From an uncultured Methanobacterium sp. (GTDB lineage Archaea; Methanobacteriota; Methanobacteria; Methanobacteriales; Methanobacteriaceae): a DNA stretch of 64,000 nucleotides. Both the position numbers and the translations under genes were made by a program. This document shows, piece after piece, positions 8,940 through 16,995 of this stretch; the stretch's first letter is position 1, and the number at the start of each line of letters is the position of its first letter. The notes below the pieces were generated by a model. That model was not told the origin of the DNA and made no database searches. It saw nothing but the letters and a program-made list of their open reading frames with translations. The stretch lies in contig NZ_OY762552.1 of NCBI RefSeq assembly GCF_963666025.1, positions 2,754,501-2,818,500 of the forward strand, written 5' to 3'.

Positions 8940-9330
8940 ATATGTTTTAGACTCATCAGTCATAGCTGCCATATTTTTCCAGGAACCTTCCTCGGAAAAA
9001 GCTGCCAGAGTAGTTAAAAACCGTGAACTGGTTACTGTTGACCTGGCACGGCCAGAAGTAGCTAAAGTGGCCTGGAAAAGAGTTACCCTGTTTAATGAAG
9101 ACCCGGAAATAACCACCAGAGCACTCAAGATGAGCATGGAATTCATAGAAACTAGCTGTGAGGTTATCCCCACCCTGGAACTGGTGGAAGAATCCTTCCA
9201 GATAGCTTTAAAAAACAAAATTAGTTTCTACGATGCACTTTTTGTGAGTGCATCGCTCCGGGAAGAGGTACCACTAATTACACTGGATAAAAAACTGGAA
9301 AAAATTTCAAACCTGGTTAAATTACTGTAA
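8929..9330 (+). CDS. vapC: VapC-type PIN-domain ribonuclease toxin
   Basis: 133 aa from ATG 8929, chosen because the PIN fold starts at once (YVLDSSVIAAIFFQE). The open frame reaches back to 8890 but that part overlaps vapB. PIN acidic residues are visible in LDSS (D7), the middle E of LARPEVAK, FYDALFVSAS and PLITLDKKL. PIN toxins cleave tRNA or rRNA. The final codons and the TAA belong to the first unit of a 30-bp tandem array. The later units read CAA where the stop reads TAA, so the same frame stays open for about 35 further codons. Confidence 0.5.
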   Translation: MPIKYVLDSSVIAAIFFQEPSSEKAARVVKNRELVTVDLARPEVAKVAWKRVTLFNEDPEITTRALKMSMEFIETSCEVIPTLELVEESFQIALKNKISFYDALFVSASLREEVPLITLDKKLEKISNLVKLL

Positions 9331-9460
9331 CTTAAGTTAAACGGGGTTAATGACTTTAAATTCAAGTTCAAACCGGTTGAACTACTGCAATTTAAATTCA
9401 AACCGGTTGAACTACTGCAATTTAAATTCAAACGGGTTTAACTATGTAATTTAAGTTAAA
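9306..9460 (+). repeat. 30-bp tandem array starting inside the vapC 3' end
   Basis: Two exact units, TTCAAACCGGTTGAACTACT plus GCAATTTAAA, lie at 9368-9397 and 9398-9427. Degenerate units lie at 9306-9336 (holding the vapC stop), about 9337-9367, and 9428-9457. Confidence 0.5.
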
Positions 9461-9536
9461 TAAAAAAAATTCTTAAAACTTGTCAGTAACCAGTTTCAAC
9501 CAGGCAATCATTCTCTTAAGGCTGAGGACAAATGAT

Positions 9537-9605
9537 CCGGAAAAAATTAATATAATTTTAGTACTGGTATTCTGGAAAAATTAATATACCCTTAGTACTA
9601 ATATT
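9537..9605 (+). promoter_or_regulatory. tandem operator-like repeats before the MNT gene
   Basis: Two ~34-bp direct repeats share GGAAAAA(A)TTAATATA and TTAGTACTNNTATT. The palindromic TTAGTACTAA core recurs as ATGGTACTAAATTTAG over the start codon at 9613. Since the gene encodes an N-terminal winged helix, these are candidate autoregulatory sites. TTAATATA could be the TATA element. Confidence 0.5.
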
Positions 9606-9612
9606 AGAACCT

Positions 9613-10461
9613 ATGGTACTAAATTTAGAACAATTTAACCTGGAGGACCTGGCTGCCCGTAACACTGTAAAAATATTACGTCTTTTGATCCAGAAACCCT
9701 ACCTTAACTGGGGTCTCACAGAACTGTCAAATGAACTTAATATCTCTAAATCAAATGTCTTGAGAATATTAAAGGTTTTACTCACAGATAACCTGATAAA
9801 TCAACAGAAATCACAGCGTAAAAAGGTTTACAGAATTAATTATGAGATGCCTTTGGTTAAAATCATGTGGAAACTTTTCATGGAAGAGAAAAGACAAAAT
9901 ATAAAACCTGAATTTAAAAACAGGGTTGATCTTTTATATGATCAGGTTGCAGACGACGTTGAATTGTTCATCTTATTTGGTAGTGTGGCTACAGGGCTGG
10001 CCACAAAAAAAAGTGATATTGATATCCTCATAATAAGTAAAAAACCCCTGGACATTAAAAAGTATGATTTTTTACCCTACCGGTTTGAGATACATCAATA
10101 CACCTGGGAAGATATTCAGGATCCAGTGGATTTTGTGATCTTAGAATCGTTAACCAATGGAATTGTATTCACTGGGGATATATTCCATATTTTGGCAGAG
10201 TTAAACTCTTTCCCCAAATCTTACCTCATATACCGTCTGGAAAAAGCTAAAGAATTCATGGATAAAGCTCAATCCCTGGAGGGTGAAGCCCGAAAATATT
10301 ACCAGAACCTGGCAGAAATCACCACTGGAGAAGTTCAATCAGTCATAAAAAAGGGTTTAACACTTCCTAAAAATGAAATTAAACTGGAAAACATTAATGA
10401 CGTATTAAACGAAGTTGAAATTGAGTTATCACGTCAAGGTGAAAGGATATGGTTGACATAG
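9613..10461 (+). CDS. winged-helix plus minimal nucleotidyltransferase (MNT) protein, likely MntA-type antitoxin
   Basis: 282 aa. Residues about 10-85 form a winged helix-turn-helix (WGLTELSNELNISKSNVLRI). Residues about 105-170 form a minimal nucleotidyltransferase with GSVATGLATKKSDIDILI, i.e. the GSxxxG and D-x-D metal site. The C-terminal ~100 residues are helical. In MNT/HEPN toxin-antitoxin systems the MNT protein can nucleotidylate the HEPN RNase to silence it, and the next gene encodes a HEPN protein 2 bp away. The fused DNA-binding domain suggests it also represses its own operon. ATG 9613 lies in the last operator-like repeat. Intact. Confidence 0.5.
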   Translation: MVLNLEQFNLEDLAARNTVKILRLLIQKPYLNWGLTELSNELNISKSNVLRILKVLLTDNLINQQKSQRKKVYRINYEMPLVKIMWKLFMEEKRQNIKPEFKNRVDLLYDQVADDVELFILFGSVATGLATKKSDIDILIISKKPLDIKKYDFLPYRFEIHQYTWEDIQDPVDFVILESLTNGIVFTGDIFHILAELNSFPKSYLIYRLEKAKEFMDKAQSLEGEARKYYQNLAEITTGEVQSVIKKGLTLPKNEIKLENINDVLNEVEIELSRQGERIWLT

Positions 10462-10463
10462 AC

Positions 10464-10822
10464 ATGGAACGAGCTAAAAACCTATTAAAATCTGCCGAAG
10501 ACTTACATGAACAGGGTGACCTGGCGGGGGTTGCTGGTTGGGCATACGCTGCTTTGAATCAGCTATCATGTCTTTAACTAATAGGATCAGTGGAAAAGAT
10601 TATCAGAGTCACAGGTTAAGGAAAGAAAGAGCTAAACAGATGCTTAGTAGGTATGAGGATAAAATGGACTTTTTATGGGAAGTAAGGAATATTGATTTTT
10701 ATGGTAATGTGAAACTTGGCTCTCAGAAAAGAGAAATTTCACCTAAAGAAGTTGAAAATGGATTAAAGAGTGTAAAAGAAATAATAATAGAGATTGAAAG
10801 AATAATTAATGGAAAATTTTAG
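10464..10822 (+). pseudogene. HEPN-domain toxin gene, frameshifted
   Basis: From ATG 10464 the frame reads MERAKNLLKSAEDLHEQGD and then AGVAGWAYAAL before a stop at 10566-10568. The next frame, open from 10538 to 10822, continues with FESAIMSLTNRI and a HEPN helix bundle containing WEVRNIDFYG near the catalytic motif. Joining the two around 10548-10553 (one base missing near GCTGCTTT) gives a 119-residue HEPN protein of normal length. It may be a real inactivation, a sequencing error or a programmed shift. The first alternative would leave an antitoxin without an active toxin. The usual R-x4-6-H histidine is Y here (RNIDFYG), as in some family members. Confidence 0.5.
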
Positions 10823-11140
10823 TTAAACAGAAATTGAAATTTACAATTCACAGTTAATTGTTTCAACAGTTACTAATTGTATTCATTCTTCTTAAGCACA
10901 GTACTCCTTATTTTTAAGAGTATTCACTAGTTTAAAACTGTATAAGCACAAATCCCGTGTGTTAATTCATTCTCTTTTAATAATCATATAAACTAGCGTG
11001 CTGTGTACTAAATTACACTTTAATCAAGTACAACGAGTGTAATTAAAGTAACTTGTGTAAATAGGTACACTCAATTAGATAGTGTAATGATGTTCTTTTC
11101 CATGTAGATTTAAAAAATATGAATTGATTATGGTGCTGCA
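10823..11140. other. gene-free spacer with overlapping inverted repeats
   Basis: AATTACAC/GTGTAATT and ACTTTAAT/ATTAAAGT pair over the same 11010-11050 stretch, and GTGTA/TACAC words recur to 11090. It lies between convergent genes and may be a terminator or binding site. No gene seen. Confidence 0.5.
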
Positions 11141-12061
11141 TCATAAAGCATCCAAAAACCGTTTTATAACTGAATAAGTCGCAATTGGCTTTTCCACCAG
11201 TAAATTATGGCATCCCTCCTCAATAATTTTCATCTGCGAGTTGGGAATTCTTTCATGGATTCGCATTCCATGGTGAGTGGGAGTGAAAACATCCTCATCT
11301 CCAGCAATCACTAGGGTGGGTGTTCTTATGTTATTAATGGTGTATTCTTTAATGGAATCATTTTTAATGGAATATTCCTTAATGGGATGTTTTTCAATGG
11401 AATTTAGGCCCTTAATGGAATCCGCAGGGTTAACATCGCAACAGAGTTTATTATTTTTATTGTGATTATCATTTGAACAGAGCTCAACATCTAAACAGGC
11501 ATTGATGGTGTCAGTAATCGAAGATCCTGAACATATTTTAGCGTTTTCATTCCTGATCTTTGAAAATAAATCCCGGTTCTTCCTGATAAATTCAGGAGTG
11601 TTGGCTACTTTAAGACACTCCTCAAAAAAGGCTTCATAACCTTCTTCTGTGAGGATATCTCTAAGATTAATTAAAACATCCTTCAGTGGAGGGTCAATAC
11701 ATGCGAAACTGGAGATTAAAGTTAATGATTTGAATCTCTCTGGATGTTTAACTGCAAGTTCCTGTAAGATAACCCCGCCCATGGAATGGCCTATAAAATG
11801 GGCCTGATCTATGTTTTGGGATTGTAAGAATAGATAAATATCCTCGGCAAATAATTCAATACTGTATGGTCCTATTGTTTTACTGGAATGACCATGACCA
11901 CGTAAATCCACGGCTATGGTCTCATAATTATCCCTTAATAATGGTACTAACCCTTCCCATACAGTATGGTCACTACCCATACCATGGATTAATACAACAG
12001 GATGACCCCTGCCTGATTTTAAATAGTTCAAATTCAAATTTCCAGGAAGTAAACTCTTCAT
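11141..12061 (-). CDS. alpha/beta hydrolase with low-complexity insertion
   Basis: 306 aa, a soluble hydrolase of the esterase/peroxidase-like type. Seen: oxyanion motif HGMGSDHTVWEGL, nucleophile elbow GHSMGG (about residue 92), the acid in AGDEDVFTP and the histidine in EGCHNLLVEKP. The cap region is interrupted by about 35 residues made of 5-residue repeats of the type SIKEY/PIKEY (about 211-243), encoded by a 15-bp tandem array. The fold should tolerate this in a cap loop. Substrate unknown. No convincing Shine-Dalgarno before ATG 12061. It converges on the HEPN gene. Confidence 0.5.
   Translation of the reverse strand: MKSLLPGNLNLNYLKSGRGHPVVLIHGMGSDHTVWEGLVPLLRDNYETIAVDLRGHGHSSKTIGPYSIELFAEDIYLFLQSQNIDQAHFIGHSMGGVILQELAVKHPERFKSLTLISSFACIDPPLKDVLINLRDILTEEGYEAFFEECLKVANTPEFIRKNRDLFSKIRNENAKICSGSSITDTINACLDVELCSNDNHNKNNKLCCDVNPADSIKGLNSIEKHPIKEYSIKNDSIKEYTINNIRTPTLVIAGDEDVFTPTHHGMRIHERIPNSQMKIIEEGCHNLLVEKPIATYSVIKRFLDAL
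11334..11430 (-). repeat. 15-bp in-frame tandem array inside the hydrolase gene
   Basis: On the + strand TTAATGG-type units begin at 11334, 11349, 11364, 11379 and 11394, exactly 15 bp apart, then at 11412. Each unit encodes five residues. Confidence 0.5.
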
Positions 12062-12445
12062 TGTAACACTATTTGGCTTTTTTAGGATATAATCTTCTCA
12101 TAATTTTTTAAGTAAACATTCCAAACATGCAAAAAAATAATGTTTAGGTGATTATGATGCAAGCAAATGAAAAATAAGTTTGTATGCCAGATAATTTTGT
12201 CTTATTTATAAACCTGGAAATGGAAATAATTAAGTTTTTAGCATTTATTTTTAATTTTAAGATTTAGGATTTTGTTTTTTTACATGTTGATTACTTTCTC
12301 TTAAAATGTATTTTAACATTAAGGGATCAGTGAGAAAATTTAAATATGGATAAATATTTTCGTAGCTCTCAAAAGAATTAGCACAATATAAAAATTAAAA
12401 AAGGATAGATGAAATAATATTAGAAAAATTATCTTAATCTAAGAA
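12062..12445. other. AT-rich spacer
   Basis: 384 bp between the hydrolase start and the rfbA stop, which share the minus strand. It must hold the hydrolase promoter and the rfbA terminator. Only AT-rich sequence and T-runs on both strands are visible; I see no gene or structured RNA. Confidence 0.5.
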
Positions 12446-13321
12446 TTATTTAAACTCACCATTAATGATTTCAACCAGATAATCCCCATAATCAGTCTTT
12501 TTAAGAGTTTCAGCCAGTTTTAGAACAGTCTCTGCATCGATCCATCCATTATTATAGGCAATCTCTTCCAGACAGGCCACGAAGAAGCCCTGTCTCTTCT
12601 GAAGTGCTTCAATGTAGTTACTGGCTTCCAGGAGTCCGTCATGGGTTCCAGTATCCAGCCAGGCCATTCCCCTTCCTAGTAATTCCACTTTTAACTGTTT
12701 CCTTTTAAGGTATTCCTCGTTGACTGAGGTGATTTCCAGTTCTCCCCGGTCTGATGGTTTGACGTTTTTAGCTATGTCCACCACGCTGTTATCGTAGAAG
12801 TAGAGTCCTGGTATGGCATAGTTGGACTTGGGATGCGTGGGTTTCTCTTCCAGGGATAGCACATTTCCCTCGTCATTGAATTCCACTACACCAAATGCTT
12901 TAGGGTCCCGGACGTAGTAACCAAATATGATTGCACCTTCCGTTAATGATGCTGCTCTTTCCAGTATTTCACTGAACCGGTGGCCGTGGAAAATGTTATC
13001 TCCCAGGACCAGGGCCACGTTGTCATCCCCGATAAATTCTTCTCCCACTATGAAAGCTTCTGCCAGCCCCCTTGGTTCTTCCTGGATTGCGTATGAGAAA
13101 CTGACCCCCAGCTGGCTGCCGTCACCCAGTAAATCATGGTAGAGTGGTATGTCCCGTGGTGTGGATATGATCAGTATATCCCTTATACCAGCCAGCATCA
13201 GCACTGACAGGGGATAGTAGATCATGGGTTTATCGTAAATAGGGAGTAACTGTTTGGAAACTGCCTTGGTTATGGGATAGAGCCGGGTACCGGAACCTCC
13301 GGCCAAAATAATTCCTTTCAT
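12446..13321 (-). CDS. rfbA: glucose-1-phosphate thymidylyltransferase
   Basis: 291 aa, full length. Transfers dTMP to glucose-1-phosphate, the first step to dTDP-sugars such as dTDP-rhamnose. The nucleotide-binding signature [20 protein letters not shown] is at the N-terminus, followed by [38 protein letters not shown] and the C-terminal [19 protein letters not shown] lies 9 bases before ATG 13321. The partner genes rfbB, rfbC and rfbD are not in this window, so it either serves a distant cluster or was separated from it. Consistent with the surface-glycan theme of the region. Confidence 0.5.
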   Translation of the reverse strand: MKGIILAGGSGTRLYPITKAVSKQLLPIYDKPMIYYPLSVLMLAGIRDILIISTPRDIPLYHDLLGDGSQLGVSFSYAIQEEPRGLAEAFIVGEEFIGDDNVALVLGDNIFHGHRFSEILERAASLTEGAIIFGYYVRDPKAFGVVEFNDEGNVLSLEEKPTHPKSNYAIPGLYFYDNSVVDIAKNVKPSDRGELEITSVNEEYLKRKQLKVELLGRGMAWLDTGTHDGLLEASNYIEALQKRQGFFVACLEEIAYNNGWIDAETVLKLAETLKKTDYGDYLVEIINGEFK

Positions 13322-13730
13322 AATATTAAACCTCTTTAATCTTCTTTATTCACGTATTCTTTTTGGTCAAAAAAATGATTCCTTAATTAATACTGTTAGT
13401 TTTATACATTACCACTTCTGGTCTGTAATCTTTATTTAATTTTTGCTCTATGTTCGAGAATAAAATTTCACAGGATTTCAATTTCAAGGATTTCTAATTT
13501 CCCATTGTTTGTCTATACTTTCCTTTGGTTGTCCAACATATCCAAATAATGAATAACTTATTCAACTAATGAAAATTAATTATTATCATTATCCGAAAAG
13601 TTTAATATTGTATAATCTAAATGATACCATATATTAACAAACATAGGATAATTGTTCTTTACTTATAGAAAATGTGGAAAATTAGTTTGTAATAAATTAA
13701 TCGCGATATTAAAGGCGGTTTGATAAATCT
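13322..13730. other. AT-rich spacer
   Basis: Upstream region of rfbA. No open frame with coding character, no structured RNA and no long repeat is visible. Confidence 0.5.
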
Positions 13731-13734
13731 GGAG

Positions 13735-13945
13735 ATACTAACTGGTAAATCAGATTGTAAGCTAGACTGGTAAATCTGATTATAAAATGAACTAGTAATC
13801 TGATTGTAAGCTAGACTGGTAAATCTGATTATAAAATGAACTAGTAATCTGATTGTAAGCTAGACTGCTAAATCTTATTTAAATTGAACCAGTAATCTGA
13901 TTGTAATTAGGTTGGTAATCTGATGTAAATTGACTACTAATCTGG
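13735..13945. repeat. 49-bp minisatellite upstream of the MFS gene
   Basis: Exact unit starting GACTGGTAAATCTGATTATA at 13765-13813 and repeated at 13814-13862, except that the next copy (13863 on) is degenerate. Each unit is itself two ~24-bp halves around CTRGTAATCTGATT. The array ends about 85 bp before the MFS start. Confidence 0.5.
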
Positions 13946-14029
13946 AATTAAATTAGACTAATAAAATCATCATAAACTAAAACTAACCCGTTGTTAATAT
14001 CGATTATAATATTTTGTAGGTGTGTTTAA

Positions 14030-15601
14030 GTGGTAGATAAAGCTAAATCTGGTTGGATGGCTCTTTTTGTAATTTCTTTGTCCTTGTTCATCATTGGTCT
14101 GGATAGTACCTTCATGAACGTGGCCATGATGTACCTGGTAAAGGACTTACACACCACCCTGGGAAATGTGCAGTCCATAATAGCCATCTACACCCTGGTA
14201 ATGGGTTGTTTCGTCCTTTTTGGAGCTAAATTACAGGATGTAATCGGAAGGAAAAGAACATTCCTAACCGGGGCCATTATCTATGGTATCGGAACCATAA
14301 TCGCGGCCACTAGCATGAACAGTGGTATGCTACTGTTGGGTTGGTCAGTGATAGAAGGATTTGGGGCAGCGTTAATGCTGCCCGCAACATCTGCAATAGT
14401 CACCTCCACCTACTCCGGGTCCAAACGAACATTTGCCCTGGGATTCACCGCAACGGTGTTCACGGTTTCAGTGGCGCTAGGTCCATTACTGGGAGGTTTC
14501 CTAACCACATTTTACTCATGGAGATGGGGATTCGGATTAGAAGCCATAATAGTTCTCATCATTCTCCTGTTATCCAAAAGCCTGGTTGAGTCAGATCACC
14601 CCCTCAAGTGGTCGGATATAAACCTTAAAGGGGCCGTACTCTCTGCAGCAGGAATTTTAATTATTATCATCGGCGTTCTGCAGTTAAACACACCTGCTTC
14701 CTGGCTCAACTACTCCGGAACCATCATAAATCCAGCAGGATTTGCAGTGGCCATGGGTATGATTATAACCGGGGTTCTGCTCTTGGTTACATTCTTCTTC
14801 TATCAGCGGAAGCTCATCCGGCAGGGAAAAAAACCATTCATGAACATCAATATTTTAAAAACCCGACCGTTCACCCTGGGCATAGTGGCAGTAATGATAA
14901 TGTCTTTAATTCAGGCGGGTATATTTTACCTGGTACCTCTGTACGTGCAAACCAGGTGGGAAGCCAATGCTCTGGTAACTGGTTTAATACTATTGGCATC
15001 ACCCCTAGGCGCTTTAATTTTCTCACTCAGCGGAAGTAAACTCACAAAATATATTAAACACAATCATCTGGTATCAGTGGGATTCATAGTTTCCATTATC
15101 GCAATTTTAATGTTGTATTTGGCGTTCACCAATTATGTGAATCTAACCATGTATGATCTCATTCCCGGACTATTTATTTTAGGTGCAGGCCTGGGATTGG
15201 CCCTTCCTCATCTTAACAACATTATTCTCTCCAGTTTAAAAGAAACCCAGTATGCCGATGGTTCTGGAATACTCAGTACATTCAACAATGTGGGATCCTC
15301 AATTGGAACAGTTGTAATTGGACTCATCTTCTTCATAGCAGTGTACTTCGCAGTTGCCAGTTCACTTCCAGTTGAATATCCTCAGTATCAGGACCAGCAG
15401 GCTCTAAACCATGACATCTATTCCTGGGTAAATCAGGTGATACACCCTAACATGGCTGCCATTGAAGAAGATCATAACCTTTACAATCTTACCTTAGTTT
15501 CAGGGGCCAGAGGAATGCAGTTTGCATTCTTATCAACAGCTATCCTGCTGTTTGTAGGGTTTTTACTATCTCTGTTCATCAAGCCACCCCCTATGGATTG
15601 A
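14030..15601 (+). CDS. MFS drug/solute exporter, DHA2 (14-helix) family
   Basis: 523 aa, integral membrane, proton-driven efflux. About 14 hydrophobic helices can be counted. The DHA2 signatures LDSTFMNVAMMYLVKDL in helix 1 and GAKLQDVIGRKRTFLTGAII after helix 2 are clear, and PLLGGFLTTFYSWRWGF matches motif C of antiporters. The long loop with YPQYQDQQALNHD between the last two helices is usual for the family. Starts at GTG 14030. The stop abuts a 21-bp repeat (AACTCCATG at 15607 and 15628). Substrate unknown. Confidence 0.5.
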   Translation: MVDKAKSGWMALFVISLSLFIIGLDSTFMNVAMMYLVKDLHTTLGNVQSIIAIYTLVMGCFVLFGAKLQDVIGRKRTFLTGAIIYGIGTIIAATSMNSGMLLLGWSVIEGFGAALMLPATSAIVTSTYSGSKRTFALGFTATVFTVSVALGPLLGGFLTTFYSWRWGFGLEAIIVLIILLLSKSLVESDHPLKWSDINLKGAVLSAAGILIIIIGVLQLNTPASWLNYSGTIINPAGFAVAMGMIITGVLLLVTFFFYQRKLIRQGKKPFMNINILKTRPFTLGIVAVMIMSLIQAGIFYLVPLYVQTRWEANALVTGLILLASPLGALIFSLSGSKLTKYIKHNHLVSVGFIVSIIAILMLYLAFTNYVNLTMYDLIPGLFILGAGLGLALPHLNNIILSSLKETQYADGSGILSTFNNVGSSIGTVVIGLIFFIAVYFAVASSLPVEYPQYQDQQALNHDIYSWVNQVIHPNMAAIEEDHNLYNLTLVSGARGMQFAFLSTAILLFVGFLLSLFIKPPPMD

Positions 15602-15667
15602 AATTTAACTCCATGAATAGAAAATATAACTCCATGCAATAAAAAAAATATTTTTTATTATTCTTTT

Positions 15668-16840
15668 GGCTTTGTAGAAACCCTTTTTTTTAGTTGATTT
15701 GTGTTGTTCTGTAGATGTTGTATATTGTGTTTTTGAGTTTGGTTTCTTTGTTTGAGAGTTGTGTGCTTCTGCTGTGGTTTGTGCCGTTGAATTTTCTTTT
15801 TATTGTTGAAAATATGCTTTCTATATTGTTTCTTTTTGCGTATATTTTGTTTCGGAATATTGTTGGGCTTTTTAGTCTGTATTGTCCTTTTTTTGCTCTG
15901 TTTTTGAGTGGTATTTGGTCAAATGCTTTGAGTTCTTCATTTATGCATTTTCTTATTGGTTCTGTGTCATATGCTTTGTCTGCTACTATGTAATCTGGTT
16001 TATACTTTTTGATTTGTCTTAATGCGGGTTTTGCAAATTGTGTGTCGTATTTTGGTCCACGTGATGTTTGATAATATAAAATAAGGCGTGTTTTTACGTC
16101 TATTGTTAAATGGTTTTTTATGTAGCTTTTTCTTTCTTTTTGCCGTATTTTTGCATAATACTTGTCTGCATAATCATTCGTAAAACCAGAGCCGTCTAAT
16201 GCTATTATATCTGCTTTAATATCGTTTAATGATAATATTAAATGGTTAATTTCTCTAATTTGTTTTGAAGGTAGTCTTTTAAAAAATTTTTGGATCGTTG
16301 TAAAGTGTGGAACCTTTTTTATTCTCAAATATTTCTTAATTATGTCTGAAACATCAATAAAATCAATTATTTCACGATATGTTGATTTTGTGTAAATTTT
16401 CATTGCCAATATCGTGAATAAAGCATGTTGTGAATATAAATGATTTGAAAAATCATTAGAATACTTATTTATCGCTATTTTAACATAATAATACGTTCTT
16501 TCGATGAATTTCACCAGTTTATTTTCTTTTAATTCACTATTCTTGTTTAAAACACTTTTTAAACATTGAATTTTAGAATTTTTAAAATTAAAATCCAAAA
16601 GATTTAATTGCTTTGAAACTCCACTATAAACAGGGGAATAATAGATTTCGCTAATCATAATAATATTATTCCCCTTTCTCATTATAAATACTTTAGCAAC
16701 CTGTTTTAAAAATATGTAGCTGTAATTTCAAGTGAAAACAGGAAAAACAAAACCTAAAACTAACAAATTTTTTTTATTACAAAAAAATCTACAAAAAACC
16801 TCAACTTCAAATAAAAAAAAATAAGGGTTTCTACAAAGCC
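15668..16840 (-). mobile_element. IS5-like insertion sequence, copy 2 (1173 bp)
   Basis: Same 18-bp terminal inverted repeats as copy 1. It is flanked by a perfect 8-bp target duplication ATTCTTTT (15660-15667 and 16841-16848), so it is a recent, independent insertion. Same orientation as copy 1. Confidence 0.5.
15690..16682 (-). CDS. IS5-family-like DDE transposase (copy 2)
   Basis: 330 aa, intact, six residues different from copy 1 (about 98% identical). Same DDE residues in LDGSGFTN, VADKAYD and RNNIESIFSTIKRKF. The conservation and the perfect target duplication argue the enzyme is functional. Confidence 0.5.
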   Translation of the reverse strand: MRKGNNIIMISEIYYSPVYSGVSKQLNLLDFNFKNSKIQCLKSVLNKNSELKENKLVKFIERTYYYVKIAINKYSNDFSNHLYSQHALFTILAMKIYTKSTYREIIDFIDVSDIIKKYLRIKKVPHFTTIQKFFKRLPSKQIREINHLILSLNDIKADIIALDGSGFTNDYADKYYAKIRQKERKSYIKNHLTIDVKTRLILYYQTSRGPKYDTQFAKPALRQIKKYKPDYIVADKAYDTEPIRKCINEELKAFDQIPLKNRAKKGQYRLKSPTIFRNKIYAKRNNIESIFSTIKRKFNGTNHSRSTQLSNKETKLKNTIYNIYRTTQIN

Positions 16841-16995
16841 ATTCTTTTTATGAAATTTTCCAGATTTATCACTTATTTTACCAAGTTAACCACTTCGACC
16901 TGTTTTTTAATAAACCAAAAAAAGGTTAAAGAGGAAACTAAAACCTTAATCACAGCCAACATGAAAAAAATAAGGGATTATTAAGAGTTATTATC

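Noticed and set aside
7417..16840. Composite transposon carrying the 7-kb region between the two IS copies
   Set aside because: Each IS has its own flanking 8-bp duplication (perfect in copy 2, 7 of 8 in copy 1), so they inserted separately.
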